64,000 bases of DNA from Mycobacterium senriense (GTDB taxonomy: Bacteria; Actinomycetota; Actinomycetes; Mycobacteriales; Mycobacteriaceae): positions 3,596,001 to 3,660,000 of the forward strand of contig NZ_AP024828.1 in the NCBI RefSeq assembly GCF_019668465.1. Direction: 5' to 3'. The notes below the pieces were generated by a model. The model was not told the origin of the DNA, ran no database searches, and saw nothing but the letters and a program-made list of their open reading frames with translations. Positions 39,550 to 48,885 of this stretch are shown piece after piece (within the stretch, counting starts at the first letter, position 1; each line of letters begins with the position of its first letter). Made by a program: the position numbers and the translations under genes.

Positions 39550-39861
39550 ATGGCGACCTACGCAATCGTGAAGACGGGCGGCAAGCAGTACAAGGTCGCC
39601 GTCGGGGACGTGGTCAAGGTCGAGAAGCTCGAATCCGAGCCCGGCTCGAACGTGTCGCTGCCGGTCGCCCTGGTGGTGGACGGCGCCAAGGTGACCACCG
39701 ACGCGGCCGCGCTGGCCAAGGTCGCGGTGACCGGCGAGGTGCTCGAGCACACCAAGGGCCCCAAGATCCGTATCCACAAGTTCAGGAACAAGACCGGCTA
39801 CCACAAGCGTCAGGGGCACCGTCAGCAGCTGACGGTCCTGAAGGTCACCGGAATCAAGTAG
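39550..39861 (+). CDS. rplU: 50S ribosomal protein L21
   Basis: 103 residues. [27 protein letters not shown] at the N-terminus and the C-terminal [27 protein letters not shown] are diagnostic for L21, which binds 23S rRNA. GGAG at 39535-39540 precedes the ATG. It is first in the conserved rplU-rpmA-obg order; rpmA starts 15 bp after its stop. Confidence 0.97.
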   Translation: MATYAIVKTGGKQYKVAVGDVVKVEKLESEPGSNVSLPVALVVDGAKVTTDAAALAKVAVTGEVLEHTKGPKIRIHKFRNKTGYHKRQGHRQQLTVLKVTGIK

Positions 39862-39876
39862 CGGAGGCGACAGAAC

Positions 39877-40143
39877 ATGGCACACAAGAAGGGCGCTTCC
39901 AGCTCGCGCAACGGTCGCGATTCCGCCGCGCAGCGGCTGGGCGTGAAGCGATTCGGCGGCCAGGTCGTCAAGGCGGGCGAGATCATCGTTCGCCAGCGCG
40001 GCACCAAGTTCCACCCGGGCGTGGGTGTTGGGCGCGGCGGGGACGACACGCTGTTCGCCAAGGAGGCCGGCGCCGTCGAGTTCGGCATCAAGCGCGGCCG
40101 CAAGACCGTCAACATCGTGGCGGCCGGACAAGCCACCGACTGA
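39877..40143 (+). CDS. rpmA: 50S ribosomal protein L27
   Basis: 88 residues. [48 protein letters not shown] is the standard L27 N-terminus, reaching towards the peptidyl transferase centre. There is no N-terminal extension of the kind that needs cleavage in Firmicutes. GGAGG lies 9 nt before the ATG. Confidence 0.97.
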   Translation: MAHKKGASSSRNGRDSAAQRLGVKRFGGQVVKAGEIIVRQRGTKFHPGVGVGRGGDDTLFAKEAGAVEFGIKRGRKTVNIVAAGQATD

Positions 40144-40204
40144 CCCGTGTTTCCGGGCCCAGCCCGGTGATTTCGGCGCCCGGTGGTAGGTGAGAGGATT
40201 CACA

Positions 40205-41653
40205 ATGCCTCGGTTCGTCGACCGCGTCGTCATCCATGCGCGCGCCGGTGCCGGGGGTAACGGCTGTGCCTCGGTCCATCGCGAGAAGTTCAAGCCGCTC
40301 GGCGGCCCCGACGGCGGCAATGGCGGCCGCGGCGGCAGCATTGTCTTCGTCGTCGACCCGCAGGTGCACACCCTGCTCGACTTCCATTTCCATCCGCACG
40401 TCACCGCGCCCTCGGGCAAGCAGGGGATGGGCAACAATCGCGACGGCGCCGCCGGCGCCGACCTGGAAGTCAAGGTGCCCGACGGCACCGTCGTCCTCGA
40501 CGAGAACGGTCGGCTGCTGGCCGATCTGGTCGGCGCGGGCACCCGCTTTGAAGCCGCCGCGGGCGGACGCGGCGGGTTGGGCAACGCCGCCCTCGCATCG
40601 CGGGCGCGCAAGGCGCCCGGCTTCGCGCTGCTGGGCGAACAAGGCCAGACCCGCGACCTGACCCTGGAACTCAAGACCGTCGCCGACGCCGGCCTGATCG
40701 GTTTCCCCTCGGCCGGCAAATCGTCGCTGGTGTCGACGATCTCGGCGGCCAAACCCAAGATCGCCGACTACCCGTTCACCACGCTGGTTCCCAACCTCGG
40801 CGTGGTGTCGGCGGGGGAGCACACCTTCACCGTCGCCGACGTACCCGGCCTGATCCCGGGCGCGTCCGAGGGCCGCGGCCTGGGGCTGGACTTCCTCCGG
40901 CACATCGAGCGATGCGCCGTGCTGGTGCACGTCGTCGACTGCGCCACCGCGGAACCCGGCCGCGACCCCATCTCCGATATCGACGCGCTGGAGGCCGAAC
41001 TCGCCGCGTACACGCCCACCCTGCAAGGGGATGCGACGCTGGGTGATCTGGCCGAGCGGCCCCGCGCGGTGGTGCTCAACAAGATCGACGTGCCCGAGGC
41101 GCGCGAGCTCGCCGAATTCGTCCGTGACGAGATCGCCGAGCGCGGCTGGCCGGTGTTCCTGGTGTCGACTGTCGCGCGAGAAGGTCTGCAGCCGTTGATC
41201 TTCGGGTTATGGAAGATGATCTCGGAATACAAGGCCGCCCAGCCGGAGGTCGTGCCGCGCCGCCCGGTGATACGTCCGGTTCCCGTCGACGACAGCGGCT
41301 TTCGCGTCGAGCCGGATCCGCAGCAGCCGGGTGCCTTCGTGGTCAGCGGTGCGCGCCCCGAACGATGGATCCGTCAGACCAACTTCGACAACGACGAGGC
41401 GGTCGGATACCTGGCCGACAGGCTGGCGCGCCTCGGTGTCGAAGAGGAATTGCTGCGGCTGGGGGCGCGACCGGGCTGCGAAGTGACCATCGGCGACATG
41501 ACGTTCGATTGGGAGCCGCAAACGCCTGCCGGACAACAGGTTGCGCTGTCGGGACGCGGAACCGACGCGCGGTTGGAGCGCACCGACCGCGTCGGCGCCG
41601 CCGAACGCAAGGCCGCCCGGCGCCAGCGCCGCGAACACGGTGAGGAATCGTGA
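40205..41653 (+). CDS. obg: GTPase Obg/CgtA
   Basis: 482 residues, essential GTPase in 50S assembly and stress control. An N-terminal Gly-rich Obg fold ([32 protein letters not shown]) is followed by the G domain: G1 [10 protein letters not shown], switch region [12 protein letters not shown]3 [10 protein letters not shown] and G4 LNKIDV. The C-terminal OCT domain has [27 protein letters not shown]. The start is ATG 40205; an upstream in-frame start at 40190 adds five residues. The stop overlaps the proB GTG at 41650, inside a MIRU. Confidence 0.95.
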   Translation: MPRFVDRVVIHARAGAGGNGCASVHREKFKPLGGPDGGNGGRGGSIVFVVDPQVHTLLDFHFHPHVTAPSGKQGMGNNRDGAAGADLEVKVPDGTVVLDENGRLLADLVGAGTRFEAAAGGRGGLGNAALASRARKAPGFALLGEQGQTRDLTLELKTVADAGLIGFPSAGKSSLVSTISAAKPKIADYPFTTLVPNLGVVSAGEHTFTVADVPGLIPGASEGRGLGLDFLRHIERCAVLVHVVDCATAEPGRDPISDIDALEAELAAYTPTLQGDATLGDLAERPRAVVLNKIDVPEARELAEFVRDEIAERGWPVFLVSTVAREGLQPLIFGLWKMISEYKAAQPEVVPRRPVIRPVPVDDSGFRVEPDPQQPGAFVVSGARPERWIRQTNFDNDEAVGYLADRLARLGVEEELLRLGARPGCEVTIGDMTFDWEPQTPAGQQVALSGRGTDARLERTDRVGAAERKAARRQRREHGEES

Positions 41654-42852
41654 CCGCCGGCGGCGATGCAGAGCGTAGCGATGAGGTGGGGGCACGCCCC
41701 CACAAGTGGGAGGTACCCCCACCCGCTTGCGGGGGAGAGCGGCGCATCGTAAGCGCCCACCGCGACGTCATCCGCAATGCGCGCAGCCTGGTGGTCAAGG
41801 TGGGGACCAACGCGCTGACCACACCCGCGGGAGTGTTCGACGCCGGCCGGTTGGCCGGACTCGTCGACGCGATCGAGGCGCGGATGAAGGCGGATACCGA
41901 CGTCGTCATCGTGTCATCGGGAGCCATCGCCGCCGGCATCGAGCCGCTCGGATTATCCCGTCGCCCCAGGGATTTGGCGACGAAGCAGGCCGCGGCCAGC
42001 GTCGGTCAGGTGGCGCTGGTGAATTCGTGGAGCGCCGCGTTCGCCCGCTATGGCCGCACGGTCGGACAGGTGTTGCTGAGCGCGCACGACATCTCGATGC
42101 GGGCCCAGCACACCAACGCCCAGCGCACACTGGATCGGCTGCGCGCACTGCACGCGGTGGCGATCGTCAACGAGAACGACACCGTGGCCACCAACGAGAT
42201 CCGGTTCGGTGACAACGACCGGCTCTCGGCGCTGGTAGCCCACCTGGTCGGCGCCGAGGCGTTGGTGTTGCTGTCCGACATCGACGGGCTCTACGACTCG
42301 GATCCGCGAAAGACCGACGGCGCCAGGTTCATCTCGGAGGTGTCGGGCTCCGCGGACCTGATCGGTGTAATCGCCGGGCCCGGAAGCGATTTGGGTACTG
42401 GCGGGATGACCTCGAAGATGTCGTCGGCGCTCCTTGCCGCGGACGCCGGTGTGCCGGTGCTACTGGCCGCAGCGGCCGACGCCGCGACCGCGCTCACCGA
42501 CGCGTCGGTCGGCACGGTGTTCGCCGCGCGCCCGGTACGAATGTCGGCGCGGCGGTTCTGGGTGCGTTACGCCGCCGAGGCGGCCGGGGAGCTGACCCTG
42601 GACGAGGGGGCGGTGCGCGCGGTGGTGCGCCAGCGTCGCTCACTGCTGCCCGCCGGGATCACCGCGGTGGCCGGGCGGTTCTACGCCGGAGACGTCGTCG
42701 AATTGCGCGACCCGGACGCGGTGATGGTGGCCCGTGGCGTGGTCGCCTACGACGCGGCCGAACTGGCCACCATGATGGGCCGCTCAACCTCTGAGCTGCC
42801 GGGCGAGTTGCGTCGGCCCGCGGTGCACGCCGACGACCTGGTGGCGGTGTAG
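41650..42852 (+). CDS. proB: Glutamate 5-kinase, N-terminus encoded by a MIRU-derived repeat
   Basis: 400 residues from GTG 41650. It phosphorylates glutamate in proline synthesis. The kinase core begins at [24 protein letters not shown], with [39 protein letters not shown] and [12 protein letters not shown]; the C-terminal PUA-type region is [28 protein letters not shown]. Where M. tuberculosis ProB starts just before the HRD segment, this gene has ATC-GTA and no initiator. The nearest starts are GTG 41650 (overlapping obg) and GTG 41686. Thus about 20-33 residues come from repeat DNA. Confidence 0.88.
   Translation: MTAGGDAERSDEVGARPHKWEVPPPACGGERRIVSAHRDVIRNARSLVVKVGTNALTTPAGVFDAGRLAGLVDAIEARMKADTDVVIVSSGAIAAGIEPLGLSRRPRDLATKQAAASVGQVALVNSWSAAFARYGRTVGQVLLSAHDISMRAQHTNAQRTLDRLRALHAVAIVNENDTVATNEIRFGDNDRLSALVAHLVGAEALVLLSDIDGLYDSDPRKTDGARFISEVSGSADLIGVIAGPGSDLGTGGMTSKMSSALLAADAGVPVLLAAAADAATALTDASVGTVFAARPVRMSARRFWVRYAAEAAGELTLDEGAVRAVVRQRRSLLPAGITAVAGRFYAGDVVELRDPDAVMVARGVVAYDAAELATMMGRSTSELPGELRRPAVHADDLVAV
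41656..41745 (+). repeat. MIRU-like repeat with an internal 50-bp hairpin insertion, between obg and proB
   Basis: The MIRU core GGCGATGCAGAGCGTAGCGATGAGG is interrupted by about 50 bp before it resumes as GAGCGGCGC. The insert is a chain of three inverted repeats: GTGGGGGC-AC-GCCCCCAC (41686-41703), GTGGGAGGTACCCCCAC (one mismatch), and CCCGC-TT-GCGGG. It is open in the proB frame throughout. Confidence 0.75.
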
Positions 42853-42883
42853 ACGCGCTTCGGCGCTTTGCCGCACGTCCGGG

Positions 42884-43534
42884 TCAACGCTCCGAGATTG
42901 GCTTGAGATACAGTGCGCCCCAGACAATTTCGGCCAGGGTCGCGGCCAGCTCGGCATCGTAGTCAGGCGGATTGGCCGGCAGGTTCTGCTGGCAGGCCCG
43001 CTCGACCATCCAGGTCAGCGCGCTCGCGGTGGTCAGCGGGGCCAGCTCGCGGCGGATCGAGCCGTCGGCCTGGCCGGCCTCGATGACCTGGGTGAACTGC
43101 TCGGAGATGCCGGTCAGCAGTTCGCGATACGTTTGCGCCGTCAGCGGGTCGTAGGCGGACATCTCGTTGAGCGCGACCAGCACCGCCTGGTGCCGCCGGT
43201 AGGTGGCGATGATGCGGCTCATCGCCGTGCGCACGTCGTCCGGGTCATGCCGCCCGGCCACGCTCCACCAACTTCGTGCGCCGTCGGTCAGATCGCCGAA
43301 CACCTGGCCCGCGAGCCGTCGCAGCAGTTGCCCTTTGTCCTCGAAGTAGATGTAGAAGCTGGCCCGGGAAATGCCGGCCTCGCCGGAGAGCCGATCCACG
43401 CTCAGTTCGGTGAAGCTCGCGCCATCGCGCATCAGCCGCTCGGTGGCGTCCAGCAGGCGGCGCTCCATTTGTTCGCGCCGCTGTTCGCGCCCCAGGCGCC
43501 GGTGGCCCTGCGGCTTGCGGGTGAGCGACGGCAT
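42884..43534 (-). CDS. TetR-family transcriptional regulator
   Basis: 216 residues. The N-terminal helix-turn-helix is FTELSVDRLSGEAGISRASFYIYFEDKGQLLRRL (about residues 41-74), followed by an all-helical ligand-binding domain. It is divergent from a P450 gene, and the 106-bp gap contains a perfect 7-bp inverted repeat. It most likely represses itself and the P450. It is not present between proB and nadE in M. tuberculosis. The basic N-terminus (KPQGHRRLGREQRREQ) is typical of DNA-binding tails. Confidence 0.88.
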   Translation of the reverse strand: MPSLTRKPQGHRRLGREQRREQMERRLLDATERLMRDGASFTELSVDRLSGEAGISRASFYIYFEDKGQLLRRLAGQVFGDLTDGARSWWSVAGRHDPDDVRTAMSRIIATYRRHQAVLVALNEMSAYDPLTAQTYRELLTGISEQFTQVIEAGQADGSIRRELAPLTTASALTWMVERACQQNLPANPPDYDAELAATLAEIVWGALYLKPISER

Positions 43535-43563
43535 GCGCCGAGCATAACCGAAGAGCCGACATA

Positions 43564-43591
43564 TTGACTAGACATAGTGTCTAGGCATATC
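43564..43591. promoter_or_regulatory. Operator palindrome over the TetR/P450 promoters
   Basis: CTAGACA-TAG-TGTCTAG at 43568-43584 is a perfect dyad with a 3-bp spacer. It overlaps a plus-strand -35-like TTGACT (43564-43569). On the minus strand a TAGTCA...TTATGC promoter with 17-bp spacing runs from it towards the regulator gene. This suits autoregulation by the TetR protein. Confidence 0.7.
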
Positions 43592-43640
43592 GTCGCCACT
43601 GGGAGCCTGTGACCGGGGTCATACAGAGGGAGGATCAGCA

Positions 43641-44918
43641 ATGGCCGTGATGACGGGGAAGTCCGGGACCGACAAGTCCGGTCGTGCCTACGACGAGATC
43701 GATCTGTCCTCGCGGGCGTTCTGGTCCACCACCGCGGCGGATCGGGAACGCTCCTTCGCCGTGCTGCGCGCCGAGCGCCCGGTGAGCTGGCACCCACCCG
43801 TCGAAGACTCGCTGATGCCCGATCCGGCCGACCCGGGTTTCTGGGCGGTCACCCGGCGCTCCGACATCGTCGCGGTCAGCCGCAACAACGACGTCTTCCT
43901 GTCCGGCCGGGGCGTGATGTTCGAGAGCATTCCGGTGGAGCTGCTCGAGGCGTCGCAGTCGTTCCTCGCGATGGACCCGCCGCGACACACCAAGCTGCGC
44001 AAGCTCGCTCACGCCGCGCTCAGCCCCCGGCAGGTCCGCCGGATCGAGGACTCGATCAAGGCGAACGCGAAGACCATCGTCGAAGAACTGCGGGCCGCCG
44101 GTAGCGGCGCGGACTTCGTCGACCACTGCGCCAAAGAACTGCCCATCCGCACCCTGTCGGACATGATGGGGATCCCGGAGTCCGAGCGTGAGCGCATGGC
44201 GCACGCCACCGACGCCCTGGTGTCCTGGGCCGACCCGGAATTCCTCGACGGGCGGCCGGCGATGGAAGTCCTGGTGGAAAACCAGCTGTATCTGCACCAG
44301 GTCGTCGGCACCCTGGCCACCCGACGCCGCGAGCACCCCGGCGACGACCTGATCAGCAGCCTGGTCACCGCCGAGGTGGACGGCGACCGCCTGGAAGACG
44401 CGGAGGTGGCGGCGTTCTTCGTGCTGCTCTCCGTGGCGGGCAACGACACCACCCGGCAGACCATCAGCCACACGCTGCGCGCGCTCACCGACTTCCCCGA
44501 CCAGAAAGCTTGGCTGCTCGAGGATTTCGACAACCGCATCGGCGCCGCCATCGAGGAGTTCATCCGCTGGGCGACGCCGGTCATGACCTTCCGCCGCACG
44601 GCCGCAACGGATGTCGAGCTGGGCGGTCAGACCATCCTGGCGGGAGAGAAGGTGGTCATGTTCTATCCGTCCGGCAACTGGGACACCGAGGTCTTCGACC
44701 ACCCGGAACGCTTGAACTTGAGCCGCGACCCCAATCCGCACGTCGGCTTCGGCGGTGGCGGGCTGCACTTTTGCCTCGGTGCGCACGTGGCCCGCGCGCA
44801 GCTGCGGGCCATCTTCGGCGAGCTGTTCCGTCAGCTGCCCGACATCCGGGCGGGTGAGCCCGCCTACCTGGCGGGCAACTTCGTGCACGCCATCCGCGCC
44901 ATGCCGTGCACCTTCTAA
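43641..44918 (+). CDS. Cytochrome P450
   Basis: 425 residues, soluble bacterial-type P450. The I-helix oxygen-activation motif is A266-G-N-D-T-T, the K-helix ExxR is EEFIRWATPV, and the haem loop FGGGGLHFCLGAHVARAQ has the thiolate Cys378. It resembles the actinobacterial steroid/fatty-acid P450 groups near CYP125/CYP142/CYP189, but the exact family cannot be fixed by eye. No ferredoxin gene is adjacent, so the redox partner is elsewhere. It is under the divergent TetR regulator. The stop shares bases with the convergent sirtuin stop (CTAA). Confidence 0.9.
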   Translation: MAVMTGKSGTDKSGRAYDEIDLSSRAFWSTTAADRERSFAVLRAERPVSWHPPVEDSLMPDPADPGFWAVTRRSDIVAVSRNNDVFLSGRGVMFESIPVELLEASQSFLAMDPPRHTKLRKLAHAALSPRQVRRIEDSIKANAKTIVEELRAAGSGADFVDHCAKELPIRTLSDMMGIPESERERMAHATDALVSWADPEFLDGRPAMEVLVENQLYLHQVVGTLATRRREHPGDDLISSLVTAEVDGDRLEDAEVAAFFVLLSVAGNDTTRQTISHTLRALTDFPDQKAWLLEDFDNRIGAAIEEFIRWATPVMTFRRTAATDVELGGQTILAGEKVVMFYPSGNWDTEVFDHPERLNLSRDPNPHVGFGGGGLHFCLGAHVARAQLRAIFGELFRQLPDIRAGEPAYLAGNFVHAIRAMPCTF

Positions 44919-45763
44919 TGCGTTGCCAGGGGCGCTAACTCGTCGGCGAGTAGGGCCAGCAATTCCGAGCAGCCGCCGTCGACCTTGACGGTGGCCAGGT
45001 CGTCGCCGCGGGTACTGCCACGGTTGACGATGGCCACCGGGATGCCCAGCGCGGCGGCGTGCCGCACAAACCGGTAGCCGGAGAACACGGTCAGCGACGA
45101 GCCCGCGACCAGCAGCGTCTCTGCCCGCTCAACCCATTTATAAGCCTCCGCCACAACATCTTTGGAAACGCTTTCACCGAAATAGACGATGTCCGGCTTG
45201 AGCATGCCGCCGCAGCGCTGGCAATCCAGGTAGCGAAACGACGAGGTATCGGTGACAACTGCGTCGGCGTCGGGGGCCACCGCGAGCCCTCCGATCGCTT
45301 CGGCGCGCTCGATGAAGCCGGGGTTGAGCGCCTCCAGCCGCTCGCCCAATGCGGCACGCGTCATGGTGAATCCACAGTCCAAACAGATCACCTGCGCGTA
45401 GGTGCCGTGCAGGTTGATGACGTTGCGGCTGCCGGCCTTGGTGTGCAGCAGGTCGACGTTCTGGGTGATCACGCCGGTGACCACCGACGCGTCCTCGAGC
45501 GCGGCGAGTGCGCGGTGGCCGGCGTTGGGCAGCGTGTCGTCCATGTGCCGCCAGCCAACGTGGTTGCGTGCCCAATACCGCTGCCGAAACGCCGGATCGC
45601 CGGTGAACTGGCGGATCGTCATCGGGTTGCTCGGCGGTGAGTCCGGCCCGCGGTAGTCGGGAATGCCCGAATCGGTGGAGATGCCCGCGCCCGTCAGCAC
45701 CGCGATCCGGCGACCGGCCAGCAGCGTGACCAGTTCGGGCGATTCTGCGCAGCCGACGGTCAC
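44915..45763 (-). CDS. Sir2-family NAD-dependent protein deacylase
   Basis: 282 residues. GRRIAVLTGAGISTDSGIPDYRG (about residues 17-39) is the NAD-binding GAGxS motif, TQNVDLLHTKAGS the nicotinamide site, and NLHGT contains the catalytic His. Zinc ligands are two CxxC pairs, CLDCG and CQRCGG; they are farther apart than in most sirtuins, and AGSSLTVFSGYRF follows. The sequence type is nearer to SIRT4-like class II than to the class III CobB type. It would consume NAD and release nicotinamide, which fits the neighbouring nicotinamidase-like and nadE genes. Confidence 0.9.
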   Translation of the reverse strand: MTVGCAESPELVTLLAGRRIAVLTGAGISTDSGIPDYRGPDSPPSNPMTIRQFTGDPAFRQRYWARNHVGWRHMDDTLPNAGHRALAALEDASVVTGVITQNVDLLHTKAGSRNVINLHGTYAQVICLDCGFTMTRAALGERLEALNPGFIERAEAIGGLAVAPDADAVVTDTSSFRYLDCQRCGGMLKPDIVYFGESVSKDVVAEAYKWVERAETLLVAGSSLTVFSGYRFVRHAAALGIPVAIVNRGSTRGDDLATVKVDGGCSELLALLADELAPLATH

Positions 45764-45781
45764 CTCATCCAGAGTACGTAT

Positions 45782-46321
45782 TCAGCCCAGGCAGTCCGCC
45801 GCGGTCGTGAGCTCGGCGGACATATTTTGCTGCATCATCTTGCACGCCGCCTCGCCCAGGTCGGGGTCGATGTGTGCGACGGCATCGGTCGGGATCACGA
45901 ACGGGAAGTGCCGGACGTACGCATCCAGGGCGGTGTAGAGGATGCATTGCTCGGTGACCTGACCGGTGATGATCAGCCGCTTGGTTTCCAGCCGGTTGAG
46001 CAGATATGCCAGCGCCGTCGCGTAAAACGCGCTGTGCCGGACCTTTGTCATCACGCGGCACTCATCGGTCGGCAGGATCGGCTTGACCAGATCGGGCCGG
46101 GCCCCGTCACGGGCGGAGCGGACGATGTCGGAGAATTCCGCGGTGAAGTCGCCGTAATTGTCGTTGACATAGACCAGGTCGACGTCATCGGATTCACGTG
46201 CCCGCCGAACCAAACCGGTCAAAGGCTCGATGATCTTCTCGACATTGGGTATTAGATTTTCAGCGTCGGGATGCTGATACGTGTTCATCATGTCGACCAC
46301 TAAGACAGCGGTGTCACTCAT
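45782..46321 (-). CDS. Isochorismatase-family cysteine hydrolase, nicotinamidase-like
   Basis: 179 residues. The catalytic triad is visible: Asp10 in VLVVDMMNTY, Lys in MTKVRHSAF and Cys126 in GQVTEQCILYTALDA. The metal-binding DxH of true nicotinamidases (PncA) is not evident, so isochorismatase or another amidase is also possible. It starts 59 bp from, and divergent to, nadE, and ends 18 bp before the sirtuin on the same strand. The context suggests a role in NAD breakdown or salvage; the activity is inferred. Confidence 0.85.
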   Translation of the reverse strand: MSDTAVLVVDMMNTYQHPDAENLIPNVEKIIEPLTGLVRRARESDDVDLVYVNDNYGDFTAEFSDIVRSARDGARPDLVKPILPTDECRVMTKVRHSAFYATALAYLLNRLETKRLIITGQVTEQCILYTALDAYVRHFPFVIPTDAVAHIDPDLGEAACKMMQQNMSAELTTAADCLG

Positions 46322-46380
46322 GCCGTCCGGGATACCCGGCGGCTACCGGTTGACACTCACGGGACGACAATGGAAGGACG

Positions 46381-48423
46381 ATGGACTTTTACAACGCTTA
46401 TAGCCAGGGCTTTGCCCGCGTCGCCGCATGCACGCACCACACGGTCATCGCTGACCCGGCCGCGAATGCCGAATCGGTGCTGCGGATGGCCAGGGAGTGC
46501 CACGACGACGCTGTCGCGCTGGCCGTCTTCCCCGAGCTCACGCTGTCCGGGTACTCCATCGAAGACATCGTGCTGCAGGACCTGCTTCTCGACGATGTCG
46601 AGAAGGCCGTCGCGGAGATTGTCGCGGCCTCGGCCGAATTGCTGCCGGTCCTGGTCGTCGGGGCCCCGCTGCGTCATCGGCACCGGATCTACAACGCCGC
46701 CGTGATCATCCACCGCGGCGTGGTGCTCGGGGTGGCGCCGAAGTCGTACCTGCCCACCTATCGGGAGTTCTACGAACGCCGCCAGCTCGCACCCGGAGAC
46801 GACGAGCGCGGCACCATCCGCGTCGCGGGGGCCGAGGTGCCGTTCGGTCCCGACCTGCTCTTCGAGGCTTCCGACGTCCCCGGCCTGGTGCTGCACGTCG
46901 AAATCTGCGAGGACATGTTCGTGCCGATCCCGCCGAGCGCGGAGGCCGCGCTGGCGGGTGCGACGGTGTTGGCCAACCTGTCCGGCAGTCCGATCACGAT
47001 CGGCCGCGCCGAGGACCGCTGCCTGCTGGCCCGTTCGGCCTCGTCACGTTGCCTAGCCGCCTACGTGTATTCGGCTGCCGGGGAAGGTGAATCGACGACC
47101 GACCTGGCCTGGGACGGTCAGACCATGGTGTTCGAGAACGGCGTGATGCTGGCCCAGTCCGAGCGATTCCCCAAAGGCGAGCGACTCAGCATCGCCGACA
47201 TCGACATCGAATTGCTTCGCTCGGAACGGCTCCGGATGGGCACCTTCGACGACAACCGGCGCCATCACCGGACGACGACGGACACCTACCGGCGCATCGA
47301 GTTCCGGCTGGAGCCACCGTCCGGCGACATCGGGCTGCGACGCGAGGTCGAACGCTTTCCCTTTGTTCCCGCCGATCCGCAACGGCTGGAACAGGATTGC
47401 TTCGAGGGTTACAACATCCAGGTCGCCGGTCTCGAACAGCGGCTGCGCGCGCTGGACTTCCCGAAAATCGTCATCGGGATCTCCGGCGGTCTGGACTCGA
47501 CGCATGCCCTGATCGTCGCCGCCCGCGCGATGGATCGCGAACAACGGCCGCGCAGTGACATTCTGGCGTTCACGCTGCCCGGCTTCGCGACCGGGGACCA
47601 CACCAAACGTAATGCGGCCGAGCTGTGCCGCACGCTGGGCGTGACGTTCGCCGAGATCGACATCCGCGAGTCCGCGGAGCTGATGCTCAAGGAGATGGAT
47701 CACCCGTTCGGCCGGGGAGAGAAGGTGTACGACGTCACCTTCGAAAACGTCCAGGCCGGTTTGCGCACGGACTACCTGTTCCGGCTGGCCAACCAGCGCG
47801 GCGGAATCGTGCTGGGCACCGGCGACCTGTCCGAACTGGGGCTGGGTTGGTCGACATACGGTGTCGGCGACCAGATGTCGCACTACAACGTCAACGGCGG
47901 TGTGCCCAAAACGCTGATCCAGCACCTGATCCGCTGGGTGATCTCGTCGGAACAGTTCGAGCCGGAGGTCAGCGAGGTGCTGCAGTCGGTGCTCGACACC
48001 GAGATCACCCCCGAGCTGGTTCCCAGCGGCGAGGAGGAGGAGCTGCAGAGCAGCGAGGCGAAAGTGGGCCCGTTTTCGCTGCAAGACTTTTCGCTATTTT
48101 ACGTGCTGCGCTTCGGATTCCGGCCGTCGAAGATCGCCTTCCTGGCCTGGCACGCGTGGAGCGATCCCGAACACGGTATCTGGCCACCCGGTTTCCCCCA
48201 GGACAAACGGCCATCCTACTCGCTGAAGGAAATTCGGCACTGGCTGCAGGTTTTCGTGCAGCGGTTCTACTCGTTCAGCCAGTTCAAGCGTTCGGCCCTG
48301 CCCAATGGCCCCAAGGTGTCGCACGGGGGTTCGCTGTCGCCGCGCGGGGATTGGCGCGCGCCATCCGACATGTCGGCGCGCATCTGGCTCGACGAGATCG
48401 ACCGCGAGGTTCCCGAGGAGTAG
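46381..48423 (+). CDS. nadE: Glutamine-dependent NAD+ synthetase
   Basis: 680 residues, the full two-domain enzyme that amidates nicotinate adenine dinucleotide. The N-terminal nitrilase-type glutaminase domain has its triad in FPELTLSGY (Glu), PKSYLPTYREFYERR (Lys) and HVEICEDMFV (Cys). The C-terminal synthetase domain has the P-loop IGISGGLDSTHALIVAA and LGTGDLSELGLGWSTYGVGD. GGAAGGACG precedes the ATG. It corresponds to Rv2438c, but here it is separated from proB by four accessory genes. A strong hairpin follows. Confidence 0.96.
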   Translation: MDFYNAYSQGFARVAACTHHTVIADPAANAESVLRMARECHDDAVALAVFPELTLSGYSIEDIVLQDLLLDDVEKAVAEIVAASAELLPVLVVGAPLRHRHRIYNAAVIIHRGVVLGVAPKSYLPTYREFYERRQLAPGDDERGTIRVAGAEVPFGPDLLFEASDVPGLVLHVEICEDMFVPIPPSAEAALAGATVLANLSGSPITIGRAEDRCLLARSASSRCLAAYVYSAAGEGESTTDLAWDGQTMVFENGVMLAQSERFPKGERLSIADIDIELLRSERLRMGTFDDNRRHHRTTTDTYRRIEFRLEPPSGDIGLRREVERFPFVPADPQRLEQDCFEGYNIQVAGLEQRLRALDFPKIVIGISGGLDSTHALIVAARAMDREQRPRSDILAFTLPGFATGDHTKRNAAELCRTLGVTFAEIDIRESAELMLKEMDHPFGRGEKVYDVTFENVQAGLRTDYLFRLANQRGGIVLGTGDLSELGLGWSTYGVGDQMSHYNVNGGVPKTLIQHLIRWVISSEQFEPEVSEVLQSVLDTEITPELVPSGEEEELQSSEAKVGPFSLQDFSLFYVLRFGFRPSKIAFLAWHAWSDPEHGIWPPGFPQDKRPSYSLKEIRHWLQVFVQRFYSFSQFKRSALPNGPKVSHGGSLSPRGDWRAPSDMSARIWLDEIDREVPEE

Positions 48424-48431
48424 CCCGCGCA

Positions 48432-48469
48432 CTCACGGGCCCGCCCGGCGGTACCGGGCGGGTCGTGAG
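48432..48469. terminator. Terminator hairpin between nadE and the convergent membrane protein gene
   Basis: CTCACG-GG-CCCGCCCGG pairs with CCGGGCGGG-T-CGTGAG around a short CGGTA loop. It is a 15-bp stem with one bulge and serves two convergent genes. Confidence 0.75.
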
Positions 48470-48477
48470 CGGTCCGC

Positions 48478-48885
48478 CTACGCCCTGGCGCGGCGCCAGC
48501 CCTGATATTGGATTTCGGCGATTACCAGCGTGCCCACGCCGGCCGTCAGGTTCAACACCACGCCGGTCGACGTCAACGGGAAGACGTCGGCGAGCACCAG
48601 AACGATTGCGGCCACCGTGTACGCCACGTTCGCGATGATGACGGCCATGCCGGCGCGCCGCACCGATGGCAGGGCGGCCAGCCCGAACACGACGATGCCG
48701 TAGGCGATCAAGAACGCGCCCATGCCGTACTCGAACGCCTTCGTGGTGCCCGAGACGTCGGCGAGCCGGTTGGCGAACGGCATACCGGCCAGGCCGACCA
48801 GTCCGCTGATGGCGGCGTCGGCCCGCATGGCAAGGCGAAGCAAGCCGTCCCGGGTGCCCGTGCGGTCGATCGTGGTTGCGGACAT
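48478..48885 (-). CDS. Four-helix membrane protein (paralogue A)
   Basis: 135 residues with four hydrophobic helices: ISGLVGLAGMPF, AFLIAYGIVVFGLAAL, AGMAVIIANVAYTVAAIVLVLADVF and GVVLNLTAGVGTLVIAEIQ. The N-terminal RDGLLRLAMRADAAISG and the C-terminal QYQGWRRARA are shared almost exactly with the protein at 52281-52688, so the two are paralogues. No domain is recognised. The gene is convergent to nadE. Confidence 0.8.
   Translation of the reverse strand: MSATTIDRTGTRDGLLRLAMRADAAISGLVGLAGMPFANRLADVSGTTKAFEYGMGAFLIAYGIVVFGLAALPSVRRAGMAVIIANVAYTVAAIVLVLADVFPLTSTGVVLNLTAGVGTLVIAEIQYQGWRRARA

Noticed and set aside
37198..40758. A 1186-codon open frame on the minus strand opposite rne, rplU and rpmA
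   Set aside because: It is antisense to well-conserved genes. Its openness follows from the GAC/GAG-rich acidic repeats of rne and high GC, and it has no recognisable domain.
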